Source: Paraprevotella clara YIT 11840 (GTDB taxonomy: Bacteria > Bacteroidota > Bacteroidia > Bacteroidales > Bacteroidaceae). Taken from it: 64,000 nucleotides of DNA. The stretch is taken from positions 124,001 to 188,000 of the forward strand of contig NZ_JH376616.1 in assembly GCF_000233955.1 (NCBI RefSeq). The letters are read 5' to 3'. The translations under genes were made by a program, and so were the position numbers. Positions 17,246 to 26,670 of this stretch are shown here, piece after piece; position 1 is the first letter of the stretch; each line of letters starts with the position of its first letter. The notes beneath the pieces were generated by a model. It was given only the letters and a program-made list of their open reading frames with translations, did not search any database and was not told the DNA's origin.

Positions 17246-18064
17246 ATGAAACAAAAGTATGAATTTAAAAATGTAGTGGCCGAAACGCTGCTGATTCCGC
17301 TCTACATGCGGGCCAAGGAAAGCCGGAGAAAAGGAGATGCCATATTGAAAGACACGATGGCAGAACAACTGGTGGACAGCATCGAATATGACTATTCCCA
17401 ATTCGACGGAGCCAAAATGAGTGAAGTAGGATGTGTCGTACGCGGCAAGTACTTCGACGATGCCATCCGGCACTTCATCCTAAGCCACTCCCACCCTGTC
17501 GTGGTCAACGTCGGGTGTGGCCTGGATACCCGCTACCAACGCATCGGCAACGACCAAGTGGCCGTCTTCTACGAACTGGACTTGCCGGAAGTCATCGACT
17601 TACGCCGAAAACTGATTCCGGAAACCGGCGAAGACCATTACATCGCTGCGTCGCTCCTTGAAACCGGATGGATGGACGCACTGAAAAAACAACACCCCGA
17701 GGGGCAGTTCATCTTCGTGGTGGAAGGCGTACTGATGTATTTCTACGAGGAACAGGTAAAAACGGTTTTGAAGCATATCGCCGAACGCTTCAGCGGAGGC
17801 GAATTATGGTTTGACGTTTGTGGTAAGATGATGGTAAAATCCGGAGCAAAACCGGACTCCTTGCGGAAATCGGCAGCCGAAATCCGTTCCGGCATCAGCG
17901 ACGGGCACGAAGTAGAGAGCTGGGTGCCCGCACTGGAACTGATAGAACAAGCCTGCTACCAGAAATTTTTCACCGAACGCTGGGGAACCGTCATGCGTCT
18001 TTTCGCCCGTTTTCCGCGTTTCAGTTGCAAGTTCAGTTCCTTATTGGGCTACAGAATCAAGTAA
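17246..18064 (+). CDS. Leucine carboxyl methyltransferase (LCM)-family SAM methyltransferase
   Basis: Protein of 272 residues. The SAM-binding motif I is VVVNVGCGLDTRYQRI, followed by YELDLPEVIDLRRKLIP and FVVEGVLMYF, which together define the LCM/PPM1-like family (also seen in polyketide O-methyltransferases). The family moves a methyl group from SAM to a carboxyl or hydroxyl group; the substrate is unknown here. It is the first of four consecutive plus-strand genes after a terminator, with another methyltransferase 47 bases downstream and ABC transporters beyond. Confidence 0.85.
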   Translation: MKQKYEFKNVVAETLLIPLYMRAKESRRKGDAILKDTMAEQLVDSIEYDYSQFDGAKMSEVGCVVRGKYFDDAIRHFILSHSHPVVVNVGCGLDTRYQRIGNDQVAVFYELDLPEVIDLRRKLIPETGEDHYIAASLLETGWMDALKKQHPEGQFIFVVEGVLMYFYEEQVKTVLKHIAERFSGGELWFDVCGKMMVKSGAKPDSLRKSAAEIRSGISDGHEVESWVPALELIEQACYQKFFTERWGTVMRLFARFPRFSCKFSSLLGYRIK

Positions 18065-18111
18065 GCTTTTACACATCTACGTATTACGTATTATAATCAA
18101 TCCATCATACA

Positions 18112-18759
18112 ATGAAAAAGAGTTTTATCAACCGCATCCTGCAAAACACCCGTAAGCCTCAAGGCTTCTGGGGACGGATGATTCTAAGGAGCATGAACAC
18201 AGGCCATGCTCCGTTGGCGGCATGGGCGTTTACACATTTGGACTGGTGCCCCGATTGGAAAGTGCTCGACATCGGCTGCGGAGGAGGAGCCAACATCGCC
18301 CACATGCTGAAAAGATGTCCGCAAGGACAAGTTTACGGTGTGGATATCTCTCCGGAAAGCGTGGCTTTCGCCCGGCAAAAAAACAAGGCTTTTCTGGATG
18401 AACGTTGTTTCATCCTCCAAGGTACGGCCTCGGACCTGCCTTTTAAAGGAGACACATTCGATGTCGCCACGGCCTTTGAAACCCTATATTTTTGGGAAGA
18501 TCCGGACAAGGCTTTCTGCGAAATACTTCGCATTCTGAAACCGGGAGGCATTTTTCTGATTGCCTGCGAAGCCAGCAACCCTCACAACACGACTTGGACC
18601 GACCGCATCGAAGGGATGTCCGTATATACCGCCGAAGAGATTAAACACAAGCTCGAAAATTGTGGGTTTGTCCACGTCCGCACTGACAAGATGAAAAAAG
18701 AAAATATCTGTGTCACGGCACAAAAAACAAAAGAACCGACTCAATACTCAAACCTATGA
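18112..18759 (+). CDS. Class I SAM-dependent methyltransferase
   Basis: Protein of 215 residues with motif I VLDIGCGGGANIAHML, acidic motif YGVDISPESVAFAR, and the post-motif LPFKGDTFDVATAFETLYFW typical of UbiE/type-11 methyltransferases. Substrate unknown; it need not be quinone-related. Its stop overlaps the start of the first ABC transporter gene (ATGA at 18756-18759), so the two are translationally coupled. Confidence 0.88.
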   Translation: MKKSFINRILQNTRKPQGFWGRMILRSMNTGHAPLAAWAFTHLDWCPDWKVLDIGCGGGANIAHMLKRCPQGQVYGVDISPESVAFARQKNKAFLDERCFILQGTASDLPFKGDTFDVATAFETLYFWEDPDKAFCEILRILKPGGIFLIACEASNPHNTTWTDRIEGMSVYTAEEIKHKLENCGFVHVRTDKMKKENICVTAQKTKEPTQYSNL

Positions 18760-20528
18760 ATACATTACGAAAACTCCAACATTATATGGGAAACCGGAAA
18801 GCTTTGCTACCGCTTTCCATGTGTATCTCGGCAGTAAGCGAAGTGACAGGGATGCTCACTTATGTCTTTATCTGGCTGATCGTGAAAGGATTTTTTGACA
18901 CACACGGCAACAGGATTCCCGCCGAAACCATACCATACGCCGGGTGGGCGGCAGGCCTGGCTGTCGGAAGTGTCGTCTTATACTACTTGGCATTGATGTG
19001 CTCCCATCTGGCGGCGTTCCGGGTGGAATCCAACTTGCGGAAAGCAGCCATGAGACAAATCGTCCGCATGCCCTTAGGATTCTTCGACCTCAATACCAGC
19101 GGCAAGATTCGTAAGGTCATCGACGACAATGCCGGTATCACCCACTCGTTTTTGGCCCACCAGATGCCCGACCTGGCCGGTTCCGTCCTGGTACCGCTGA
19201 CGGCCGTCATCCTGATTTTCGCGTTCGATTGGAAACTGGGGCTCGTCTGTATCATTCCGGTAGCCGTAGCCATGTTCCTGATGGGACACCTCATGAACAC
19301 GCAAGGACAGGCCTTCATGCGTGCCTACATGACTTCACTGGAAGAAATGAATACGGAAGCCGTAGAATATGTCAGGGGCATACCGGTCATCAAGGTATTC
19401 CAACAGACCATCTACTCTTTCAAGAACTTCCATAAAAGTATCATGGCCTACAATCAAATGGCTTCTTCCTATACCGGACTGTGGGAAAAACCGATGTCGT
19501 GCTATACGATTATCATCAACAGTTTCGTCTTTTTCCTCGCTCCCACCGTCATTCTCATCGTAAGCCACGATGGCGACTATGCTTCTGCCCTGCTCAACTT
19601 CTTCCTGTTCGTACTCATTACTCCGCTTTTCTCGCAAAGCATCATGAAAAGCATGCATCTCAGCGAAGCTTTAGGACAGGCCGGAGAAGCAATCGGACGT
19701 TTGGAACGACTGCTCGAATACAAGCCGTTGTCCTGGCCGGAAAAACCGGAGAAGCCGACAGCTTTTGATGTTTGCTACGACCACGTGAGTTTCAGTTATC
19801 CCGGTGCCACGCAGAAAGCCGTAGACGGAATAAGCTTTTCCATCCCCCAAGGAAAGAAAGTGGCCCTTGTCGGCGCTTCGGGAGGCGGTAAAACAACTAT
19901 TGCCAGACTGCTGCCCCGTTTTTGGGATGCCGACGAAGGAGAAATCCGGATTGGCCACGTCAATATCAAGCATATCGCACCGGAGGACCTCATGCAGCAC
20001 GTGTCATTCGTCTTTCAGAACCCTCATCTTCTGAAAACGACGCTACGCGAGAATCTGAAATACGGAAACCCGAAAGCCAGAGAGGAGGAAATCAATCGGG
20101 CACTCAACCTTGCGCAATGCAGGGAAATCATAGACCGTCTGCCGGAGGGACTGAATACGAAAATCGGAGCGGAAGGAACGTATCTGTCCGGAGGGGAACG
20201 GCAAAGAATCGCCTTGGCACGGGCCATCCTGAAAAATGCCCCCATCATCGTACTTGACGAAGCCACGGCATACGCCGATCCGGAAAACGAGCACCTCATC
20301 CAACAAGCGCTGAGGGAGCTGACTGCCGGGAAAACCGTGCTGACCATCGCCCATCGGCTATCGAGCATTACCGATGCCGACCGTATTCTGGTAATCGACA
20401 AAGGACGAATCGTCGAGCAAGGTACACACGAGGAACTATTAAAACAAAACGGCATATACAAAACCATGTGGAATGAATATCAGCAATCTGTCAGTTGGAC
20501 CATCGGAAAGGAGGTTCACCATGCTTAG
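18756..20528 (+). CDS. ABC transporter, fused permease/ATPase half-transporter (first of a pair)
   Basis: Half-transporter of 590 residues: six helices in the first 320 residues, then an ATPase with Walker A GASGGGKTT, signature LSGGERQRI and Walker B IIVLDEATAYADPENE. The DEATAYADPENE segment resembles the IrtAB/YbtPQ siderophore-related subfamily. It overlaps the second transporter gene by 8 bases, so the two probably form a heterodimer. Substrate and direction are not known; no siderophore synthesis genes are in the window. Confidence 0.9.
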   Translation: MNTLRKLQHYMGNRKALLPLSMCISAVSEVTGMLTYVFIWLIVKGFFDTHGNRIPAETIPYAGWAAGLAVGSVVLYYLALMCSHLAAFRVESNLRKAAMRQIVRMPLGFFDLNTSGKIRKVIDDNAGITHSFLAHQMPDLAGSVLVPLTAVILIFAFDWKLGLVCIIPVAVAMFLMGHLMNTQGQAFMRAYMTSLEEMNTEAVEYVRGIPVIKVFQQTIYSFKNFHKSIMAYNQMASSYTGLWEKPMSCYTIIINSFVFFLAPTVILIVSHDGDYASALLNFFLFVLITPLFSQSIMKSMHLSEALGQAGEAIGRLERLLEYKPLSWPEKPEKPTAFDVCYDHVSFSYPGATQKAVDGISFSIPQGKKVALVGASGGGKTTIARLLPRFWDADEGEIRIGHVNIKHIAPEDLMQHVSFVFQNPHLLKTTLRENLKYGNPKAREEEINRALNLAQCREIIDRLPEGLNTKIGAEGTYLSGGERQRIALARAILKNAPIIVLDEATAYADPENEHLIQQALRELTAGKTVLTIAHRLSSITDADRILVIDKGRIVEQGTHEELLKQNGIYKTMWNEYQQSVSWTIGKEVHHA

Positions 20529-22254
20529 TCAAATAAGAAACCGTTTCGCCCTTTCGGAAAAAGGTGCCAAGGATTTTTGTAAGGGAGTGTTCTGGACCGT
20601 ATGGCTGGATGTCGCACTGATGTTGCCCGCCGTATATGTGTTCCTATACCTGCAAGACTGGATTCGTCCCGTCTTCAACCCCGAGGCCACAATAGCACAT
20701 GGGATATGTTACTACGGACTACTCGGAATCGCATTCATGGCTGTCATGTATGTGATTGCCGTCTTCCAGTACCGAAGCACCTACACTTGCGTTTACGACG
20801 AAAGTGCCAACCGGCGTATCTCACTGACCGAAAAGCTACGGAAACTTCCGCTCGCATTCTTCGGAGAAAAGAACCTGTCCGACTTGACTGCCACCATCAT
20901 GGACGATTGTACGGAACTGGAACACACTTTTTCGCATGCCGTACCGCAACTCATTGCGTCTCTGCTCAGCATCCTGTTGATTACGATAGGCATGGCATTC
21001 TACGACTGGGCACTTACACTCGCTTTGTTTTGGGTGGTCCCCATTTCCTTGGCCGTCATCGTCCTCTCCAAAAGAAAACTGCACAAGCAGAACCGAACTA
21101 ACTACCTGAACAAAAGGGAAGTGACCGAACAAATACAGGAAGGACTGGACACGATTCAGGAAATCAAGTCCTATCACCAGGAAGCGGCTTACTTGAACGG
21201 ATTGGACGAGAAAATCGATAAATACGAGCACCAACTGACACGAAGCGAATTACTGATGGGTATTGCCGTCAACGGATCTCAAAGCATCTTGAAGCTCGGA
21301 TTGGCAAGTGTCATCATTGTCGGAGCCTCTTTGGTAGCCTCTGGTCAAACGGAGCTTTTCACGTATTTGATATTCATGGTTATCGGCTCACGTATTTACA
21401 CTCCTATCAATGAAGTGCTGAACAATCTGGCGGCGTTATTCTACCTTGATGTCCGTATAGACAGGATGAAAGAAATGGAAGCCATGCCGGTCCAACACGG
21501 AGAGAAATCGTTCAATCCCAACGGATATGACATCCGGTTCGACCATGTAAGTTTCTCTTATGAAAAGGGAAAGCAAGTCCTGGACAACGTATCTTTTACT
21601 GCCCGACAAGGAGAAATCACGGCCTTAGTCGGTCCCTCGGGAAGCGGAAAGAGTACGGCAGCCAAATTAGTGGCTCGTTTTTGGGATGCCACGGCCGGAC
21701 ATATCACACTCGGCGGAACAGACATCAGTGGGATTGAACCGGAAAGTCTGCTAAAATGCTTCTCCATCGTTTTTCAGGACGTAACCCTATTTAATACATC
21801 CGTCATGGAGAATATCAGAATCGGAAAACGGGAAGCGACTGACGAAGAAGTGAGGCGCGTGGCACGTCTGGCCCGATGTGACGAGTTTGTCCTTAAAATG
21901 CCTCAAGGATACCAAACCGTTATCGGGGAAAACGGAGAAACCTTATCGGGCGGAGAACGTCAGCGCATATCCATCGCACGGGCGTTATTGAAAGACGCTC
22001 CCATCGTGTTGCTGGACGAAGCCACAGCCTCGCTCGACGTAGAGAACGAGACAAAAATCCAGGCTGGTATCTCGGAACTAATCAAACATAAAACGGTACT
22101 GATTATCGCACACCGCATGCGTACTATCGCACACGCAGATAAAATAGTAGTACTGAAAGACGGGCATGTCGCAGAAACCGGAAATCCGGAGGAACTGAAA
22201 AAACAAAACGGACTGTTCTGTCAAATGATGAAAAGACAAGTGGTACGTGCCTAA
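20521..22254 (+). CDS. ABC transporter, fused permease/ATPase half-transporter (second of a pair)
   Basis: Half-transporter of 577 residues with six helices, Walker A GPSGSGKST, signature LSGGERQRIS and Walker B IVLLDEATASLDVENE. The start ATG 20521 was chosen because GGAGG lies just before it (about 20510); an in-frame ATG at 20473 would add 16 residues within the upstream gene and has no such site. It is the last gene of the tetR-linked group and is followed by a terminator. Confidence 0.9.
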   Translation: MLSQIRNRFALSEKGAKDFCKGVFWTVWLDVALMLPAVYVFLYLQDWIRPVFNPEATIAHGICYYGLLGIAFMAVMYVIAVFQYRSTYTCVYDESANRRISLTEKLRKLPLAFFGEKNLSDLTATIMDDCTELEHTFSHAVPQLIASLLSILLITIGMAFYDWALTLALFWVVPISLAVIVLSKRKLHKQNRTNYLNKREVTEQIQEGLDTIQEIKSYHQEAAYLNGLDEKIDKYEHQLTRSELLMGIAVNGSQSILKLGLASVIIVGASLVASGQTELFTYLIFMVIGSRIYTPINEVLNNLAALFYLDVRIDRMKEMEAMPVQHGEKSFNPNGYDIRFDHVSFSYEKGKQVLDNVSFTARQGEITALVGPSGSGKSTAAKLVARFWDATAGHITLGGTDISGIEPESLLKCFSIVFQDVTLFNTSVMENIRIGKREATDEEVRRVARLARCDEFVLKMPQGYQTVIGENGETLSGGERQRISIARALLKDAPIVLLDEATASLDVENETKIQAGISELIKHKTVLIIAHRMRTIAHADKIVVLKDGHVAETGNPEELKKQNGLFCQMMKRQVVRA

Positions 22255-22258
22255 AAAC

Positions 22259-22310
22259 AAGTGAAGATACATCCCCCGTATGGAAAGGGGAGATGTATCT
22301 TCACTTTTAT
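22259..22310. terminator. Bidirectional terminator between the ABC and phosphopantetheinyl transferase genes
   Basis: A 15-bp perfect stem (22259-22273 with 22292-22306) is followed by TTTATTT on the plus strand and A-rich sequence on the other side. It serves the convergent genes on both strands. Confidence 0.8.
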
Positions 22311-22343
22311 TTCAAACCGGGTAACAGCTATTGCATCCTCACT

Positions 22344-22988
22344 TTACAGCTTCCGAAACGCATAAGTCAGGACGAAATCGGCCGTAGTTTCATAATGCAC
22401 CGGAAAGGTTCCCGTCTTCCCGTCCGACAAATGATAATATAAAGAAAAATCCCCTTTCGCTTCCGTATGGTCGGGCATCGCGGGGCAACTTAAATTTTGT
22501 ACCGTCAGATTCTTCCTGAAATCAATACCCTCTTCATCCAAAATCTTAAAAACAGCCTCTTTGGCCGACCAATGCAAAAGAATCTCATATGTTGTTTCTG
22601 CCGCTTCTTCCGGACCGATCAAACGTTCTTTCAGCTTTACAATTCTTTCTGAAAAGACTTCTATGTCAAGTCCGGCTTCATATTCTTCCGAAAACAACAC
22701 CGCTGCATATCCGAACGTATGGGAAATGGAAAGCTGAAGTCTTCTGTCACGGAGAAAAGGACGGCCGGACGGCAAATATTCCACCTGTAGTTCTTCCCCT
22801 GTCAGAGTGAAGATAAGCAAACGCACCGCCACATACTCCAAGCGCCTCCGCTCAGCCGCAAAATGGAAGGCATGCTCCCGATAACATGCGCTGTGAGGCA
22901 ACATGTCACACAACTCATCAAAGGTCTCGGTAATTTTCCATATACCTCCCCATCCCTTCTCACAATTTATTTTCCGAAACAGCGGCAT
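22344..22988 (-). CDS. 4'-phosphopantetheinyl transferase superfamily protein
   Basis: Protein of 214 residues with the family's two motifs: GLDIEVFSERI (Mg2+/CoA binding) and LLHWSAKEAVFKIL, plus LQLSISHTFGYAAVLFS upstream. These enzymes attach the phosphopantetheine arm of CoA to carrier proteins. It ends the mutY-ssb-gldE group and starts 16 bases after gldE, an arrangement I recall as common in Bacteroidales. It may be the main AcpS-type enzyme of the cell; a role with the nearby ABC/methyltransferase genes is not supported, because they are on the other strand and separated by a terminator. Confidence 0.88.
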   Translation of the reverse strand: MPLFRKINCEKGWGGIWKITETFDELCDMLPHSACYREHAFHFAAERRRLEYVAVRLLIFTLTGEELQVEYLPSGRPFLRDRRLQLSISHTFGYAAVLFSEEYEAGLDIEVFSERIVKLKERLIGPEEAAETTYEILLHWSAKEAVFKILDEEGIDFRKNLTVQNLSCPAMPDHTEAKGDFSLYYHLSDGKTGTFPVHYETTADFVLTYAFRKL

Positions 22989-23004
22989 ATTTTCTCTCTA
23001 TGAT

Positions 23005-24351
23005 TTACACCTCATCGGACGTTTCCGGACTCTCCACCGTCACCTTTATCTTCAGAAGCCTCCGGTCATCCATTTCCAACACTTCAAAACAATAGTTTTT
23101 ATATTTGATCACCTCATGACGCTCCGGAAACTCACCTTTAATTTCCAACAGAAGTCCGGCTAAAGTATCGGCCTCGCCTTCTACCTCCTCGAAGAAATCA
23201 TCATCCAGTTTCATAATTCTAAAGAAATCCGTAAGCAGGACTTTTGCCTCGAAAACATACGTATTCGCATTCAACCGCACGTACTGACGTTCATCTTCAT
23301 CGTACTCGTCATTTATTTCGCCTACAATTTCTTCGATAATATCCTCCATCGTCACGATACCCGACGTACCTCCGAACTCATCCACCACAATGGCTATATG
23401 CACTTTATTCTTCTGAAAGTCTCCTAACAAATCATCAATCATCTTTGTTTCCGGAACGAAATAAGGCGGCCTGATTAAAGACTGCCAGCGGAAATTTGCA
23501 GGTTTGTTCAGATGAGGCAACAAATCCTTAATGTAAAGCACACCTTTTATATTGTCGCGCGAATCTGCATATACCGGAATACGGGAATAGTTACTTTCTA
23601 CGATACATTGAAGCACCTCCGGATAAGGAGTTTTCATATCCAAGTCTACAATATCCATACGAGGAGTCATTATTTCTTTGGCCATCTCGCCTCCAAAACG
23701 GATAATCCCCTCCAGCATATTCTGTTCTTCTGCAATATACTTTTTATCTGTTAACTCCAAGGCTTGTTCCAACTCGTCGACCGATATGGCCCGTTTTTCT
23801 TTATGCACCACTTTCGTAGCCAATTTTCTCGACCGTACCAGCAATGACGAAAGAGGCCAAAATAACTTTTCAATCCACACAAAAGAAGGAGCCACCATAC
23901 GACAGAAGCTCAAGGTGTGTTGGGATGAGTAGATTTTCGGCATAATCTCCCCAAACAACAAAAGCAAGAAGGTAAGCAAGACGGTCATGAAAAGGAATTC
24001 CAACAAACGACTATCACCGAAAATCAAAGTTTTACTGAAAAAGAAATTCAGCAACATGATGATAGCCACATTCACGAAATTGTTGGATATCAAAATCGTA
24101 GCCAACAAACGCTCCGAATCTTTCTTTAACTCGAGAATTTTGCCGTCTGCTGCGTGTCTGTTCTCTTCTATCTTACCCACATCCGTAGGGGAAAGAGAAA
24201 AAAATGCAATCTCTGAAGCTGAAACAAAGCCGGAACAACCCAACAATAACACAGACAAAACAAGAGCAATCGTAGCTCCCAAATCCGGAGGGTAAACCTC
24301 TATATGGTTAAATAACGCTATAAACTGGGATAAATATGTATCAGGGTCCAA
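23005..24351 (-). CDS. gldE: GldE, gliding-motility-associated CNNM/CorC-type membrane protein
   Basis: Protein of 448 residues: a DUF21 (CNNM) membrane domain with about four helices in residues 20-200, two CBS domains (about 215-340, starting EIMTPRMDIVDLD), and a C-terminal CorC/HlyC domain (about 355-440). It is named GldE from its position after ssb and mutY, the order seen in Flavobacterium. In gliding species GldE supports gldD function; in non-gliding relatives the role is unclear and may involve metal ion transport. It starts 22 bases after ssb. Confidence 0.88.
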   Translation of the reverse strand: MDPDTYLSQFIALFNHIEVYPPDLGATIALVLSVLLLGCSGFVSASEIAFFSLSPTDVGKIEENRHAADGKILELKKDSERLLATILISNNFVNVAIIMLLNFFFSKTLIFGDSRLLEFLFMTVLLTFLLLLFGEIMPKIYSSQHTLSFCRMVAPSFVWIEKLFWPLSSLLVRSRKLATKVVHKEKRAISVDELEQALELTDKKYIAEEQNMLEGIIRFGGEMAKEIMTPRMDIVDLDMKTPYPEVLQCIVESNYSRIPVYADSRDNIKGVLYIKDLLPHLNKPANFRWQSLIRPPYFVPETKMIDDLLGDFQKNKVHIAIVVDEFGGTSGIVTMEDIIEEIVGEINDEYDEDERQYVRLNANTYVFEAKVLLTDFFRIMKLDDDFFEEVEGEADTLAGLLLEIKGEFPERHEVIKYKNYCFEVLEMDDRRLLKIKVTVESPETSDEV

Positions 24352-24373
24352 AATTCACAAATTTAGTTACACA

Positions 24374-24799
24374 TTAAAAGGGTAAGTCTTCTTTTCCGCC
24401 CTGCACCTGTGCGGAAGCGGACTGTGAAGAAGAGACAGAAGGGCCTGAAACCTGGCCAGCCTGATTACGGGGAGACAGCATCTCCATATTATCTGCAAAT
24501 ATCTCCGTGATGTATCGTTTCACTCCATTTTGGTCGTCATACGAACGAGAACGAATTTTTCCTTCGATAAACAGCTTGTCACCTTTGTGAACGTATTTCT
24601 CTACTGTCTCAGCCAGGCCTCTCCATAATACTATATTATGCCATTCCGTACGTTCCGGCACGTCCGTACCATTCTGTAGACGATACCCCCTTTCCGTGGT
24701 GGCTAAAGTCAACGAAGCCACAGCCACTCCGTTATCCAAATAACGAACATCAGGCTCTTTCCCGACATTTCCGATCAACATCACTTTATTTAAAGACAT
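24374..24799 (-). CDS. ssb: Single-stranded DNA-binding protein
   Basis: SSB of 141 residues: an OB fold from MSLNKVMLIGNVGKEPDVRY through residue 105, then a short flexible tail ending in the acidic DLPF tip that binds partner proteins. It coats single-stranded DNA in replication and repair. It lies between mutY and gldE on the same strand. Confidence 0.96.
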   Translation of the reverse strand: MSLNKVMLIGNVGKEPDVRYLDNGVAVASLTLATTERGYRLQNGTDVPERTEWHNIVLWRGLAETVEKYVHKGDKLFIEGKIRSRSYDDQNGVKRYITEIFADNMEMLSPRNQAGQVSGPSVSSSQSASAQVQGGKEDLPF

Positions 24800-24890
24800 A
24801 CGCTTTTCATTTTAAAATTTCTCCAAAATTAATAAATAAACCATATTCCACCAACTATAACGTCACTTTTTCTGCAATCCTTTCATTTTC

Positions 24891-25952
24891 CTACCATAAA
24901 CCAAACTTCTCAAACAGCATTACAACCAAGCGAGGGAATGCATAGTTTGACAGTTCTTCTTTTTTTACCCAACAAACACGACGTCCGAAATCATCGGGTT
25001 TATCTGCCAGTTCCACCTTATAAAAATCACAAATCAACGTTCGGTGGGTCAGTTGGTGGCGAACGCCCCCGCACAAATAAGTCATCACAACCTTATCAGA
25101 CCGAATAAATGAAGGAACTTTTTCATCGTTCAGCAAGTTTTCCGGAGCACATGCCGCAGGGGTTTCTATCAAGAATGGCTCATACAAACCTTTCCATATA
25201 TCATTGCTCTCCCGCCGGAATACTGCAACCTCTCCCCCCACCTCTATATACATATAATGTAAATAGCGTTCGGTCACGGTCAGAGCACGGGATTTTACCG
25301 GAAGTTCCTGTATTTTCCTGTCTCGAAAAGCGGCACAGCCGTCAACCAAAGGACAGTCTTCGCACTTAGGGCTCTTAGGCACACACTGCATGGCTCCGAA
25401 ATCCATTACAGCCTGGTTATAGTCCGCCGCCTCTTTGCCCTCGGGCAACAGCTCCTGCGCCATGGCTGCAAAATATTTTTTCCCATGCCCCGTATCTATC
25501 GGTTCCTCAATCCCATAATAACGGGAAAGTACGCGATATACATTCCCATCCACCACAGCATGCGGCAACCCGAATGCAAAAGAAGCTATGGCGGCTGCCG
25601 TATAATCCCCCACGCCCTTCAGTTGACGGATATTTTCATAACGTTCAGGGAATCCTCCCCACTCCACAATCTGACGAGCCGCCGCATGCAAATTCCTCGC
25701 ACGGGAATAGTATCCCAAACCCTGCCAGCACTTCAACACCTCATCTTCTGAAGCTGCCGCCAAAGCATCCACATCAGGAAAGCGGTTCATAAAACGCAGG
25801 AAATAATCATATCCTTGAACGACCCGCGTCTGTTGAAGGATAATCTCCGAAATCCAAATTATATATGGATCGTGAGTGTCTCTCCACGGTAAAATCCTTC
25901 TGTTTTCATGATACCATGCCAACAACTTATGAGCAAAATTATAATCTTTCAT
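24891..25952 (-). CDS. mutY: A/G-specific adenine glycosylase MutY
   Basis: Protein of 353 residues. The helix-hairpin-helix glycosylase core has WISEIILQQTRV and VDGNVYRVLSR, the [4Fe-4S] ligands lie in CVPKSPKCEDCPLVDGC, and a C-terminal NUDIX-like domain (about 215-353) recognises 8-oxoguanine. It removes adenine opposite 8-oxoG. The start MKDYNFAHKLL (ATG 25950-25952) is preferred; the open frame continues upstream to 26009, but those 19 residues are not family-like. The HU gene is divergent. Confidence 0.95.
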   Translation of the reverse strand: MKDYNFAHKLLAWYHENRRILPWRDTHDPYIIWISEIILQQTRVVQGYDYFLRFMNRFPDVDALAAASEDEVLKCWQGLGYYSRARNLHAAARQIVEWGGFPERYENIRQLKGVGDYTAAAIASFAFGLPHAVVDGNVYRVLSRYYGIEEPIDTGHGKKYFAAMAQELLPEGKEAADYNQAVMDFGAMQCVPKSPKCEDCPLVDGCAAFRDRKIQELPVKSRALTVTERYLHYMYIEVGGEVAVFRRESNDIWKGLYEPFLIETPAACAPENLLNDEKVPSFIRSDKVVMTYLCGGVRHQLTHRTLICDFYKVELADKPDDFGRRVCWVKKEELSNYAFPRLVVMLFEKFGLW

Positions 25953-26060
25953 TCTTGCAAAAACAGATAAACGGTACAAAATTAGCTGTTTTGGAATGGC
26001 AAAAAGCAAAAAAACGAGTTTTTTTTCAATGATATTCTTTCTTTCCTTGCTAAAAAGCTA

Positions 26061-26068
26061 TATATTTG
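26061..26068 (+). promoter_or_regulatory. -7 box of the HU gene promoter
   Basis: TATATTTG matches the Bacteroidetes -7 box and sits 53 bases before the HU start codon. The -33 element is poor. Confidence 0.45.
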
Positions 26069-26121
26069 CATTCCAAAAAATTAGGAATTAGGCATTTACA
26101 AACAATTATTTTTACAGAAAG

Positions 26122-26400
26122 ATGACAAAAGCAGAAATTGTAAACGAGATTTCCAAAAAAACGGGTATCGACAAGGCAACCGTGCTGACTGCCGTAGAGG
26201 CATTTATGGAATCAGTAAAGGAATCTTTGATTCAAAAAGAGGATAACGTATATCTTCGCGGCTTCGGTAGTTTCATTCTTAAAAAAAGAGCTAAAAAGAC
26301 GGCTCGTAATATTTCCAAGAATACGACTATAATCATAGACGAGCACAACATTCCGGCCTTTAAACCGGCTAAGGTCTTTGTTGATGCAATCAAGAAGTAA
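26122..26400 (+). CDS. HU-family DNA-binding protein
   Basis: Protein of 92 residues, the full HU/IHF length: MTKAEIVNEISKKTGIDKA at the N-terminus, the beta-arm segment GFGSFILKKRAKKTARNI, and the C-terminal helix region FKPAKVFVDAIKK. It is a nucleoid protein that bends DNA. It is followed by a tiny basic ribosomal-type gene and RNase G on the same strand. Two more HU-type genes are at 53513-55282. Confidence 0.95.
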   Translation: MTKAEIVNEISKKTGIDKATVLTAVEAFMESVKESLIQKEDNVYLRGFGSFILKKRAKKTARNISKNTTIIIDEHNIPAFKPAKVFVDAIKK

Positions 26401-26460
26401 GAATCATTCGAACAGAAAAAGATAGTAAACAGATTTATTAACTTATAAAACATTAGAGCT

Positions 26461-26550
26461 ATGCCTAGCGGAAAGAAGAAAAAAAGACACAAGATGGCTA
26501 CACACAAACGTAAAAAAAGATTAAGAAAGAACAGACATAAGAGCAAGTAG
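26461..26550 (+). CDS. 29-residue basic protein, AURKAIP1/COX24-like (bS22/mS38-type)
   Basis: Frame of 30 codons from ATG 26461 to TAG. Sixteen of 29 residues are Lys or Arg, with MATHKRKKRLRKNRHKSK at the end, the pattern of the COX24/AURKAIP1 domain found in small ribosomal proteins bS22 and mitochondrial mS38. The gene is 60 bases after the HU gene and is conserved in that place in Bacteroidetes as I recall. A ribosomal role is inference from the family. Confidence 0.75.
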   Translation: MPSGKKKKRHKMATHKRKKRLRKNRHKSK

Positions 26551-26579
26551 CCAACGCTTGTCTGTAAGTAAAGAATAGA

Positions 26580-26630
26580 GAACAAACTTGGACGGGCTCT
26601 TTACAGATTCCGACAAGTTTGTTCTTTGTG
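26580..26630 (+). terminator. Hairpin between the small basic gene and RNase G gene
   Basis: Stem GAACAAACTTG (26580-26590) pairs with CAAGTTTGTTC (26614-26624), followed by TTTG. A further stem (ACAGAC about 26530, GTCTGT about 26570) precedes it. It may terminate the HU transcript or form part of an RNase G leader. Confidence 0.5.
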
Positions 26631-26670
26631 TAAACAAGGCTGTATAGAATCAAATAGTAAAATTAAAAGA

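Noticed and set aside
20473-20520. Longer form of the second ABC transporter
   Set aside because: No ribosome binding site, and it lies within the preceding gene; GGAGG precedes ATG 20521.
20521-22988. Siderophore or NRPS cluster formed by the ABC pair and the phosphopantetheinyl transferase
   Set aside because: The transferase is on the other strand, behind a bidirectional terminator, and belongs to the mutY-ssb-gldE group; no NRPS or PKS gene is present.
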